A stretch of 8,891 bases of DNA from Gammaproteobacteria bacterium (GTDB taxonomy: Bacteria; Pseudomonadota; Gammaproteobacteria; Woeseiales; Woeseiaceae): positions 1 through 8,891 of the forward strand of contig NYWX01000016.1 of assembly GCA_002685275.1 (NCBI GenBank), given 5' to 3'. The notes under the pieces are model-generated. The model ran no database searches and was not told where the DNA came from. It saw only the letters and a list, made by a program, of their open reading frames with translations. The position numbers and the translations under genes were made by a program. Positions within the stretch are counted from its first letter, which is position 1. Each line of letters starts with the position of its first letter. Below, piece by piece: positions 1 through 5,732 of this stretch.

Positions 1-11
1 TTATTGGGCAT

Positions 12-39
12 TTGACATGTATAATCAAATAACTAAAAA
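12..39 (+). promoter_or_regulatory. Candidate promoter upstream of the truncated uvrC-pgsA unit
   Basis: Bases 1-106 are very AT-rich, have stops in all three forward frames and show no gene. A perfect TTGACA lies at 12-17, followed after 16 bases by TAAAAA (34-39), a 4/6 match to a -10 box. A perfect TATAAT also lies at 20-25, but its -35 would fall at or beyond the left edge and cannot be judged. pgsA is normally essential and the upstream part of uvrC is missing, so some promoter should lie before it. In sequence this AT-rich such matches arise easily by chance. Confidence 0.2.
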
Positions 40-150
40 ACTAATATTTGGTGGGTTATTAAAATTTTTGTTTAGATAAATAAAAATATTATTATATATT
101 ATAAAAATGCGTAAAAGTCTTAGAAGATATGGATACGGAAAAAAAAATAA

Positions 151-1278
151 ATCTCGAAGTTTAAAGAGATCGAGGCACGTCAAATCATTAAGCGAAACGG
201 AACATCTGATATTGATGTTATTGGATTCTCATCAAATAAAGCTATTCATTGTCTTACCATTATGTTTATACGAAATGGTACAGTTATTGGAAGTCATGAT
301 CATTTTCCACGCTTGCAGGGTGAAACCAACAAAAGAGAAATAGTCAATGCATTTATTTCTCATTACTACCTTGGCCGTGCTGCGCCAGCTGAAATTATTA
401 TAGATTTGGATATTCCAGATAATGATTTAATACAACAAGCGCTTACAATTCGAGCTGGACATAAGGTTGTTATTAAATCAAAGGTTCGGGGTGATCGATC
501 ACGTTTTTTGCAAATGGCAAATATAAACGCTAAGCAAGGTCTGAACCTAAGGGTTGCAAGCAATGCAACAATAAAACGCCAATTTATGTCCTTAGGCGAG
601 GCATTAAAGCTCGAAGATATCCCTCAACGCCTGGAGTGTTTTGATGTAAGCCATACATCCGGTGAAGTTACAGTTGGATCTTGCGTGGTTTTTAATACAG
701 CTGGTCCTTTAAAGAGTGACTATAGACGTTTTAACTTAAATCCAAGTTCTTTAGGCGATGATTATTCCGCTATGTCTGAGGCTTTGAAGAGACGCTATAC
801 CAGAATTAAAAAAGGAGAAGTTCCAATTCCTGATATTTTATTTTTGGATGGGGGCAAAGGACAGCTTTCAGAAGCAATGAAGATATTAGGTGAAGTAGGG
901 TTGGAATGGTTAAAGGTAGTAGCTATCGCTAAAGGTCGCTCACGCCGTCCAGGCTCTGAGCAGCTTTTTATTCCAGGTGAATCAAGGGCACTAATTTTGC
1001 CATCAGACTCACCAGCTTTGTTATTAATCCAGCAAATTAGGGATGAAGCACATCGTTTCGCCATTACTGGTCACCGCCAAAGACTCGCAAAAGCAAGGCG
1101 TACTTCCACTTTAGAGAAGATACCTGGATTAGGGCCAAAAAAGCGTCGTGAACTGTTAAAGCAATTCGGTGGTTTGCAAGGCATTACTGCAGCAGGCATA
1201 GATGATTTAGTTCAAGTTTATGGTATAAGTCGAAGATTAGCTGAAAACATATACAATACACTTCATTTAGAAAATTAA
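151..1278 (+). pseudogene. uvrC: UvrC excinuclease subunit C, 5'-truncated (C-terminal half only)
   Basis: UvrC makes both incisions around DNA lesions in UvrABC nucleotide excision repair. The frame resembles UvrC from ISKFKEIEARQ (from 151, the end of the UVR motif) to the stop, but TAA at 148-150 closes the frame just before it. The first ATG is at 262, has no ribosome binding site and already lies inside conserved sequence. Counting from that ATG (338 residues, against 610 in E. coli), the RNase H-like domain keeps its catalytic set: D128 in CFDVSH, D167 in GDDY, D196 in LDGGKGQ and H264 in RDEAH. These match E. coli D399, D438, D466 and H538. The C-terminal helix-hairpin-helix region (about 280-335, IPGLGPKKRR) is complete. 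The GIY-YIG nuclease for the 3' incision is absent, so classical repair function is unlikely. The retained part has no internal stop, so the loss is recent, or the left edge is a misassembly. The uvrC-pgsA order is conserved. Confidence 0.82.
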
Positions 1279-1298
1279 TATTATATGAGAGCTGAAAA

Positions 1299-1868
1299 TT
1301 GAAACTTAATCTTGCAAATATGCTAACAATATTTCGAATTGCATCAATTCCAATTGTTGTGATTTGTTTTTACAGTGAATCAATACCGCATGCTCGACCC
1401 ATTGCAGCAATTCTTTTTGGAGTTGCAGCCGTTACGGATTTTATTGACGGTTGGGTTGCAAGAAACTATGGCCAGATGTCTCGTTTCGGGGAATTTCTTG
1501 ATCCTGTTGCTGATAAGCTAATGGTATCAATAGTACTTGTAATGTTAGTACAAGCTGATTCTAGGTGGTTCGAAGATGTTATTGCAATGATTATCATTGG
1601 TCGAGAAATAACTATTTCTGCATTACGTGAGTGGATGGCAACCATTGGCGAGCGCGCTAATGTAAAAGTTTCTTATTTGGGAAAGATTAAAACAGCACTT
1701 CAAATGTTTGGCATTGCATTTATGGTTTATCAGGAATCAATTCTTGGAGTTCCTATCTACACAGTTGGGTTTGTATTGTTAGTGCTTGCCGCAATCATGA
1801 CTATTTGGTCTATGGTCATATACCTTCAAGCAGCTTGGCCCTCAATAATTAATGATCAAAGTGAGTAA
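1299..1868 (+). CDS. pgsA: CDP-diacylglycerol--glycerol-3-phosphate 3-phosphatidyltransferase
   Basis: PgsA makes phosphatidylglycerol phosphate from CDP-diacylglycerol and glycerol 3-phosphate in the inner membrane, the committed step to phosphatidylglycerol and cardiolipin. The 189-residue protein, close to the usual family length, carries the full CDP-alcohol phosphotransferase motif: D47, D50-G51, A54-R55, G64, D68 and D72 (TDFIDGWVAR, then GEFLDPVADK). Several hydrophobic segments (about 10-25, 33-46, 77-103, 126-146 and 151-176) fit a polytopic membrane protein. The N-terminus KLNLANMLTIFRI aligns with E. coli PgsA, which supports the TTG start; GAGAG at 1287-1291 is a suitable ribosome binding site 7 bases upstream. 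The gene begins 20 bases after the uvrC stop, so the two are probably co-transcribed, and it is followed by tRNA-Gly as in E. coli. Confidence 0.95.
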   Translation: MKLNLANMLTIFRIASIPIVVICFYSESIPHARPIAAILFGVAAVTDFIDGWVARNYGQMSRFGEFLDPVADKLMVSIVLVMLVQADSRWFEDVIAMIIIGREITISALREWMATIGERANVKVSYLGKIKTALQMFGIAFMVYQESILGVPIYTVGFVLLVLAAIMTIWSMVIYLQAAWPSIINDQSE

Positions 1869-1893
1869 TATTATGGTTATTTGTAATTACATC

Positions 1894-1921
1894 TTGACTT
1901 GAGCGAGGTGATCGCTAAACT
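1894..1921 (+). promoter_or_regulatory. Promoter of tRNA-Gly
   Basis: TTGACT (1894-1899, 5/6 match to the -35 consensus) is followed after 16 bases by TAAACT (1916-1921, 4/6 match to the -10). Transcription would begin near 1928, a few bases before the mature tRNA at 1933. The spacer contains a small inverted repeat, AGCGA (1902-1906) and TCGCT (1912-1916), separated by 5 bases. The pgsA stop is only about 25 bases upstream, so this promoter lets the tRNA be expressed independently of pgsA. Confidence 0.5.
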
Positions 1922-1932
1922 TTCACTTCTTC

Positions 1933-2008
1933 GCGGGAATAGCTCAGTTGGTAGAGCGCAACCTTGCCAAGGTTGAGGTCGCCAGTTCGAACCTGGTTTC
2001 CCGCTCCA
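1933..2008 (+). tRNA. tRNA-Gly (GCC)
   Basis: This 76-base gene folds as a standard tRNA. The acceptor stem GCGGGAA pairs with TTCCCGC, the D arm contains AGTTGGTAGA, the anticodon stem is CAACC/GGTTG with loop TTGCCAA, and the T loop is TTCGAAC. The anticodon GCC is at 1966-1968 and the CCA end is encoded at 2006-2008. It sits right after pgsA and corresponds to E. coli glyW. Its 3' part (1964-2008) is repeated perfectly 338 bases downstream, which suggests it served as an integration site; the gene itself is intact. Confidence 0.97.
1964..2008 (+). repeat. Direct repeat copy 1 (att-like, in tRNA-Gly)
   Basis: The 45 bases from the anticodon loop to the CCA end of tRNA-Gly are identical to 2302-2346. 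The match extends leftward to 1960 / 2298 with one mismatch (C1963 against T2301) and stops just past the CCA. A core running from the anticodon loop to the tRNA 3' end is the usual shape of attachment sites used by tyrosine recombinases. Confidence 0.9.
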
Positions 2009-2053
2009 CTTCCACCAAGACTTTAATCCCATTAGAACAGGCTTTATAGCTAA

Positions 2054-2299
2054 TACCCCAGAGAATACTTTAGTGCTTATACTGTAGCTTCTGCAAGCAT
2101 CAAAGAACTTGAAGAGGAACTTGATACGCTTTTACAAAACATAAATTTTGGTATTAGAAAATCAAATATAGAAGCTTTGCTTAATCAAGCTGATATTGAG
2201 TATTCAACTGGAAACCCCTTATGGTTTTCTAATGAGAAAGGTGTTGCTGAAATTGCAAAGTCTGGAACTGTATTAATTAAATGTTGGACTAGACCTTAA
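2054..2299 (+). pseudogene. 3' fragment of an unrecognised gene inside the tRNA-Gly insertion
   Basis: The frame is open for 81 codons, from after TAA (2051-2053) to TAA (2297-2299), but has no ATG, GTG or TTG near its beginning, so it is probably the tail of a longer gene. The peptide looks like real protein: a charged helical stretch (ASIKELEEELDTLLQNI), then IRKSNIEALLNQADIEY, STGNPLWFSNEKGV and an end in VLIKCWTRP. I do not recognise the family. The stop codon overlaps the first bases of the extended downstream direct repeat, so the coding piece ends exactly at the attachment-like site. The neighbouring frame is open from about 2007 to 2084, so a single missing base near 2069 could have split a slightly longer sequence; this is speculative. 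It does not resemble the catalytic end of a tyrosine recombinase. Confidence 0.45.
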
Positions 2300-2301
2300 C
2301 T

Positions 2302-2346
2302 TTGCCAAGGTTGAGGTCGCCAGTTCGAACCTGGTTTCCCGCTCCA
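2302..2346 (+). repeat. Direct repeat copy 2: 3' part of tRNA-Gly (att-like)
   Basis: This is a perfect 45-base copy of 1964-2008: anticodon loop, anticodon 3' stem, variable loop, T arm, acceptor 3' strand and CCA. No D arm or acceptor 5' strand precedes it; the upstream bases belong to the unrelated gene fragment, so it cannot form a tRNA. It marks the right end of the inserted segment. A run of seven T follows immediately (2347-2353). Confidence 0.9.
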
Positions 2347-2590
2347 TTTTTTTAAATTTTAATTTTCTTAGAAACTATTTTATTAATTCTTACATTATCT
2401 TATTTGAAAATAGGTAACTTATCATCAATCTTTAATATTTCGAAGCTATTCTAGTGTTAGTGGTATCTCTAATATTTTAAAGGTTTATAATAGCCCGTAG
2501 ATTGCATATTTCGGGTGTATTGATTTTATAGTCACTGTATACTATTTATTTTTAAAGATAATGATTTTTTTGTCATTTAAATTAACAAAA
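2347..2590. other. AT-rich spacer between the tRNA-Gly repeat and tRNA-Cys
   Basis: No gene is visible in these 244 bases. A promoter for tRNA-Cys and tRNA-Leu may lie here, because the insertion moved them away from tRNA-Gly. Candidates are TATAAT at 2486-2491, with no convincing -35, and TTGATT at 2520-2525, with only weak -10 matches at the right distance. Neither is strong enough to call. Confidence 0.3.
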
Positions 2591-2664
2591 GGCTAGGTGG
2601 CAGAGTGGTTATGCAGCGGACTGCAACTCCGTGGACGCCGGTTCGATTCCGACCCTAGCCTCCA
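2591..2664 (+). tRNA. tRNA-Cys (GCA)
   Basis: This 74-base gene has acceptor stem GGCTAGG pairing with CCTAGCC, a D arm with AGTGGTTATGCA, anticodon loop CTGCAAC with GCA at 2623-2625, T loop TTCGATT and an encoded CCA end at 2662-2664. It corresponds by position to E. coli cysT and precedes tRNA-Leu by 9 bases, so the two are presumably processed from one transcript. Confidence 0.97.
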
Positions 2665-2673
2665 TTAATTTTT

Positions 2674-2760
2674 GCCCGGGTGGCGGAATTGGTAGACGCA
2701 ACGGACTTAAAATCCGTTATCCGAAAGGGTGTGCGGGTTCAAGTCCCGCCCCGGGCACCA
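2674..2760 (+). tRNA. tRNA-Leu (UAA)
   Basis: This 87-base class II tRNA has acceptor stem GCCCGGG pairing with CCCGGGC, a D arm with AATTGGTAGAC, anticodon loop CTTAAAA with TAA at 2708-2710, a long variable arm (about 2718-2733), T loop TTCAAGT and an encoded CCA end at 2758-2760. It corresponds by position and anticodon to E. coli leuZ and ends the tRNA cluster. The next gene, fadJ, converges on it from the opposite strand; no strong terminator is visible in the 78 bases between them. Confidence 0.97.
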
Positions 2761-2838
2761 TCTTAAGATAATCAATTAATATTCAGAATTCTATGATTTA
2801 TATTTGAATTTTTTTGGGTTTGAAGATCGTGTAAGTTT

Positions 2839-4854
2839 CTAATCAAAATTAGACCAACCCTCATTTGGTTGAAATCGATCTCCATAAGTTTCGCTAAGCT
2901 CTTTTAAGCGTTTAACAATAGTATCAATACCGACTTTTCTTGCATAATTGATGGGGCCACCCAAAAATGGTGCAAATCCTGTCCCAAATATTATGCCGGC
3001 ATCAATAAGATCTGCATCTTCAATAACTTTCTCATTAAGACAGGCAACCGATTCATTTAGCATGGGTAATATCAACCGATCTTTGACATCAGCTGGAAAA
3101 TTAATTTGCTTTGAATTTGGTTTGACTACTTTTCCATCTTTCCATTGATAGTAACCTTGACCTGATTTACGACCTAAAAGATTATTATTTACCATATCCT
3201 CAAGGGTAGGAGATATTGTTCTTCCATATGCTTTTCCTAAAACTTTTGAAACATTTAGTGCGACATCTAGGCCCACGCTATCTGCAAGTTCTACTGGACC
3301 CATCGGCATGCCAAACTCAACTGCTGCATTATCTATCATAGATAATGCCACACCTTCATCAGCTAAAAGCATTGCTTCATTCATATAGGGCGCAAGAATT
3401 CTATTAACAACGAAACCAGGAGAACTTTTACACTCTAGGGGTAGTTTCCCAATCCCTCTGGCAAAGGAAAAACCAAGATCTAATGCAGATTGATCTGTGT
3501 CATCACATTTAATGACTTCAATTAATGGCAACATTGAAACTGGGTTGAAAAAATGTAAGCCAATAAACCTTTGAGGTTCATTTAATACTGTTCTTAAGTC
3601 TTCAAGTTGAAGGCTTGAAGTATTAGTGGCTAAAAGGGCACCAGACTTCATTTTTGATTGTAAATCTTTATAGAGAGTTTGCTTTGCTTCTATGTTTTCA
3701 TAAATTGCTTCAATAATAAGATCAGCCTTAATGACACCTGAGCCTTCAATATCAGATTGCAATTTATTATGTGTAATTTGACGTTCATCTTCGCCACGGA
3801 TTTTTTTATTAAATAATTTCTTAGCACGCTTTAAAGCGGAATCTACATATTCTTGTTTTTGATCTTGGAGCGTTACATCATAACCCTTTAGGGCGCACCA
3901 CGCAGCAATATCACCACCCATTATTCCGGCTCCTACAACATGAACGTGCTTGATTTTTATTTTTTTCTGATTACCTTGAGACTTAAGCTTTGTCTGAAGA
4001 AAAAATACGCGTATAAGATTTCTAGATGTACTGGAGCAAGCAAGTCTTCCAAAACTAATAGCTTCTGCGTTATAACCATAAGTATGAGATGCGCCATCAT
4101 TAGCCCATAAATCAATCATTGCGTAAGGGGCTGGGTAATGGTCACTGCGTGCCTTTTGTTTGACTTGTTTAATTAAAATTTTCTTTACAAAACCTCGCAA
4201 AGGCTTGAGATTTAGAAGAAGATCAATAAGTGGAGGTTTCTTTTTTGAAGGGTTGGAAAAAACCAATCTTGAAGCATCGTCTCTCCAAGCATCTTCTGTA
4301 GTTATTTGATCAATAAATTTGAGAGATTTTGCCTTGCTTGGATTTATTGGATTGCCAGCAAGCATAAGATTCATTCCCGCGCGAACTCCAGCGAGTCTTA
4401 CTGCTCTTACAGTGCCCCCAAAACCTGGATGTAATCCAAGTTTTACTTCCGGTAATCCAATTATTTTTTGACTAGATTTGAGAGCAATACGGTATTTAAA
4501 AGCCATTGCTAACTCAAATCCTCCCCCCAAACATATCCCATTAATTACTGAAACAGTTGGAAAGGGGAGTGCTTCGATTTTTCTAAATAATTGCTGACCT
4601 TCACGAGCAAGTTTGTAAGCTTCGTCAGGAGTTTTGACAGTCGATATTTCTTTTATGTCAGCACCCAAAATAAAACTTTGTTTCTTACCAGACCATAAAA
4701 TCATTCCTTTTGTTTCATCAATACTCAGAGAATCAATTATTTCATTTAATTCAAGCAACACCGCCGAAGATAGGACGTTTACTTTTGATTCTGCTTTATC
4801 AATACAAAGCCACACCAATTCAGATTTATCTTTTTCTATTTTCCAATGCTTCAT
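2839..4854 (-). CDS. fadJ: Fatty acid oxidation multifunctional protein (enoyl-CoA hydratase / 3-hydroxyacyl-CoA dehydrogenase)
   Basis: This two-domain cytoplasmic enzyme hydrates enoyl-CoA and oxidises 3-hydroxyacyl-CoA with NAD in beta-oxidation. In the N-terminal crotonase domain (about 1-190), FILGADIKEI and GICLGGGFE form the oxyanion hole, with catalytic Glu at E114 and E136 (GLPEVKLG). A linker leads to the dehydrogenase domain: Rossmann motif GAGIMG at 308-313, NTSSL at 411, and HFFNPV with H434 and E446, spaced 12 apart like H450 and E462 of E. coli FadB. C-terminal dehydrogenase repeats follow (GMPMGPVELADSVGLD near 515). It has 671 residues against 714 in E. coli FadJ and 729 in FadB. 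The ATG is 3 bases after the stop of the EEP gene, with GAGA as ribosome binding site inside that gene's end, so translation is probably coupled. No thiolase gene lies beside it; fadJ rather than fadB is a lean based on length and lone context. Confidence 0.92.
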   Translation of the reverse strand: MKHWKIEKDKSELVWLCIDKAESKVNVLSSAVLLELNEIIDSLSIDETKGMILWSGKKQSFILGADIKEISTVKTPDEAYKLAREGQQLFRKIEALPFPTVSVINGICLGGGFELAMAFKYRIALKSSQKIIGLPEVKLGLHPGFGGTVRAVRLAGVRAGMNLMLAGNPINPSKAKSLKFIDQITTEDAWRDDASRLVFSNPSKKKPPLIDLLLNLKPLRGFVKKILIKQVKQKARSDHYPAPYAMIDLWANDGASHTYGYNAEAISFGRLACSSTSRNLIRVFFLQTKLKSQGNQKKIKIKHVHVVGAGIMGGDIAAWCALKGYDVTLQDQKQEYVDSALKRAKKLFNKKIRGEDERQITHNKLQSDIEGSGVIKADLIIEAIYENIEAKQTLYKDLQSKMKSGALLATNTSSLQLEDLRTVLNEPQRFIGLHFFNPVSMLPLIEVIKCDDTDQSALDLGFSFARGIGKLPLECKSSPGFVVNRILAPYMNEAMLLADEGVALSMIDNAAVEFGMPMGPVELADSVGLDVALNVSKVLGKAYGRTISPTLEDMVNNNLLGRKSGQGYYQWKDGKVVKPNSKQINFPADVKDRLILPMLNESVACLNEKVIEDADLIDAGIIFGTGFAPFLGGPINYARKVGIDTIVKRLKELSETYGDRFQPNEGWSNFD

Positions 4855-4857
4855 CTT

Positions 4858-5592
4858 TTATCTCAATTCAAAGTCACATATTATTGGTCTATGGTCAGAT
4901 AATCTTATATCAGGAACTTCAAAGCCTGTGATATCTATACCATCCTGATATAAAACAAAATCAAATTCTTTTTTTGGCGATCTGCTTGGGAAAGTTGGAA
5001 TACCCTCTGTATTTGCTGAATTCATATTAGTTGCTTTCATAAACAAATAAATTTCATTTTGACCCCAAAAAGTATTGAAATCACCAGTAACAATTACTGG
5101 TTTCTTAGTATTCTTGATTAAATCGTATAGATGCCTTAATTGCAGATGCCGATGCCGATACTTTAATGATAAATGAACTAGAAATATTGCATAATGCTCA
5201 AGTTCTAGCTCGATTATCAAACGTTTAATTCCAGTATCAAAGTAATGGAATTTTTCATCGTGCACTCTTCTAGCAGCTAAAAACGCATTTCCCTGTTTTC
5301 GTACAATGGGTAAAATCTTATTGATAGATTTTTCCCCATATTTAGTCTCATAAGATGTATTCATAGCTAAATCAGCAGCAATCTTTTCTGCCTGATTTAC
5401 TTTACGACTTCTTACAGAGCCAGTATCAACCTCTATTAATCCTACAATATCTGGATCAACGGATTTTATAAATTTTGTTATATCCGGAAGTACTGCCTGA
5501 TTACCAAATACATAACCTACACCTGGCAATGGCATATGCATGCTAATTCCACTGCCAACAGCGTATTTAATATTATATTGAAGAAGCCGCAT
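4858..5592 (-). CDS. Endonuclease/exonuclease/phosphatase (EEP) family protein
   Basis: The 244-residue protein has the ordered motifs of the metal-dependent EEP superfamily, which includes exonuclease III, DNase I and neutral sphingomyelinases: QYNIKY (N7), DPDIVGLIEVD (metal-binding E54), LVHLSLK (H140), VTGDFNT (D171, N173), EFDFVLY (D211) and LSDHRPI (D233, H234). All key acidic and histidine residues are present, so it should be an active phosphodiesterase or phosphatase. There is no signal peptide or clear membrane segment. The substrate cannot be told from sequence: DNA, RNA, a nucleotide or a phospholipid are all possible. The context beside fadJ and downstream of a lipid hydroxylase makes a lipid phosphodiester worth considering (inference). 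The ATG at 5592 is right because the first conserved strand starts at residue 3, though no good ribosome binding site precedes it. A TATAAT box and an inverted repeat lie upstream. Confidence 0.87.
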   Translation of the reverse strand: MRLLQYNIKYAVGSGISMHMPLPGVGYVFGNQAVLPDITKFIKSVDPDIVGLIEVDTGSVRSRKVNQAEKIAADLAMNTSYETKYGEKSINKILPIVRKQGNAFLAARRVHDEKFHYFDTGIKRLIIELELEHYAIFLVHLSLKYRHRHLQLRHLYDLIKNTKKPVIVTGDFNTFWGQNEIYLFMKATNMNSANTEGIPTFPSRSPKKEFDFVLYQDGIDITGFEVPDIRLSDHRPIICDFELR

Positions 5593-5627
5593 ACAGTATA
5601 AGATACAGAAACAAATAGAATATCGCT

Positions 5628-5656
5628 ATTATAGAATTTGCTTATGATTGTTAAGC
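5628..5656 (-). promoter_or_regulatory. Candidate promoter of the EEP-fadJ operon
   Basis: On the minus strand a perfect TATAAT occupies 5633-5628. With a 17-base spacer the -35 hexamer would be GCTTAA (5656-5651), a poor match that lies inside the inverted repeat at 5638-5658. Transcription would start near 5621, giving a leader of about 29 bases before the ATG at 5592. A weak -35 combined with a dyad over the -35/spacer region is typical of a regulated promoter. No experimental support; AT-rich background lowers the weight of the -10 match. Confidence 0.4.
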
Positions 5657-5658
5657 AA
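5638..5658. repeat. Perfect 7-7-7 inverted repeat, candidate operator
   Basis: TTGCTTA (5638-5644) and TAAGCAA (5652-5658) are exact reverse complements separated by 7 bases. The right arm overlaps a second palindrome, GCAATTGC (5655-5662). The dyad sits immediately upstream of the TATAAT box of the EEP-fadJ unit, covering the expected -35 and spacer, where a repressor would block RNA polymerase. It is not a terminator for either direction, because no T run follows it on either strand. The size suits a dimeric TetR- or LysR-type regulator, but the sequence is not a site I recognise, and it is not the E. coli FadR site. Confidence 0.45.
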
Positions 5659-5732
5659 TTGCAAAAAAAATTTACGAAGTAGGACTTAAAGCCATCAAGA
5701 GCTATTTTTATATAAATAAATTATATTAATTT

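Larger units (their letters stand above)
2009..2346 (+). mobile_element. Decayed integration remnant between tRNA-Gly and tRNA-Cys
   Basis: This 338-base segment separates tRNA-Gly from the tRNA-Cys/tRNA-Leu pair, which in E. coli follow tRNA-Gly with no gene between. It begins right after the tRNA-Gly CCA and ends with a perfect 45-base copy of the tRNA-Gly 3' part, the arrangement made when an element recombines into a tRNA gene and rebuilds it. Inside is one 3' gene fragment (2054-2299); bases 2009-2053 show nothing clear. No integrase is recognisable, so the element is no longer mobile. The integration reading is inferred from the repeat pattern; a partial tandem duplication of the tRNA plus foreign DNA is the alternative. 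Confidence 0.6.

Noticed and set aside
12..25. TTGACA (12-17) and TATAAT (20-25) as one promoter
   Set aside because: Only 2 bases separate the boxes, so they cannot act together; each would need a different partner.
107..343. 78-codon forward frame with a basic N-terminus
   Set aside because: It overlaps the uvrC-homologous frame from 151 onward, has no ribosome binding site and its later part is uvrC sequence read out of frame. Not called as a gene.
366..1064. Reverse open frames inside uvrC (366-563 and 795-1064)
   Set aside because: Antisense to the clear uvrC frame with no independent coding evidence.
2054..2299. Fragment as the end of a tyrosine integrase
   Set aside because: Its position beside an att-like repeat suggested this, but I see no H-x-x-R, H/W or catalytic Tyr context typical of that family.
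2302..2346. Second functional tRNA-Gly gene
   Set aside because: Only the anticodon loop through CCA is present; there is no acceptor 5' strand or D arm upstream.
2778..2817. Terminator between tRNA-Leu and fadJ
   Set aside because: Only a 5-bp all-but-one A-T pairing (ATTCA with TGAAT) with a loop of about 20 bases precedes the T run, not a credible intrinsic terminator.
4634..4948. Forward open frames opposite fadJ, the EEP gene and the receptor (also 2948-3148, 4710-4931, 6790-6984, 7648-7836)
   Set aside because: They lie antisense to well-supported genes, have no family resemblance and no ribosome binding signals; they are shadows of the real coding strands.
5663..5690. Minus-strand terminator after the desaturase gene
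   Set aside because: A small AT hairpin (AAGT, loop CCT, ACTT, with flanking TTT/AAA pairs) precedes a run of eight T, but it has only one G-C pair and a bulge. Too weak to call.
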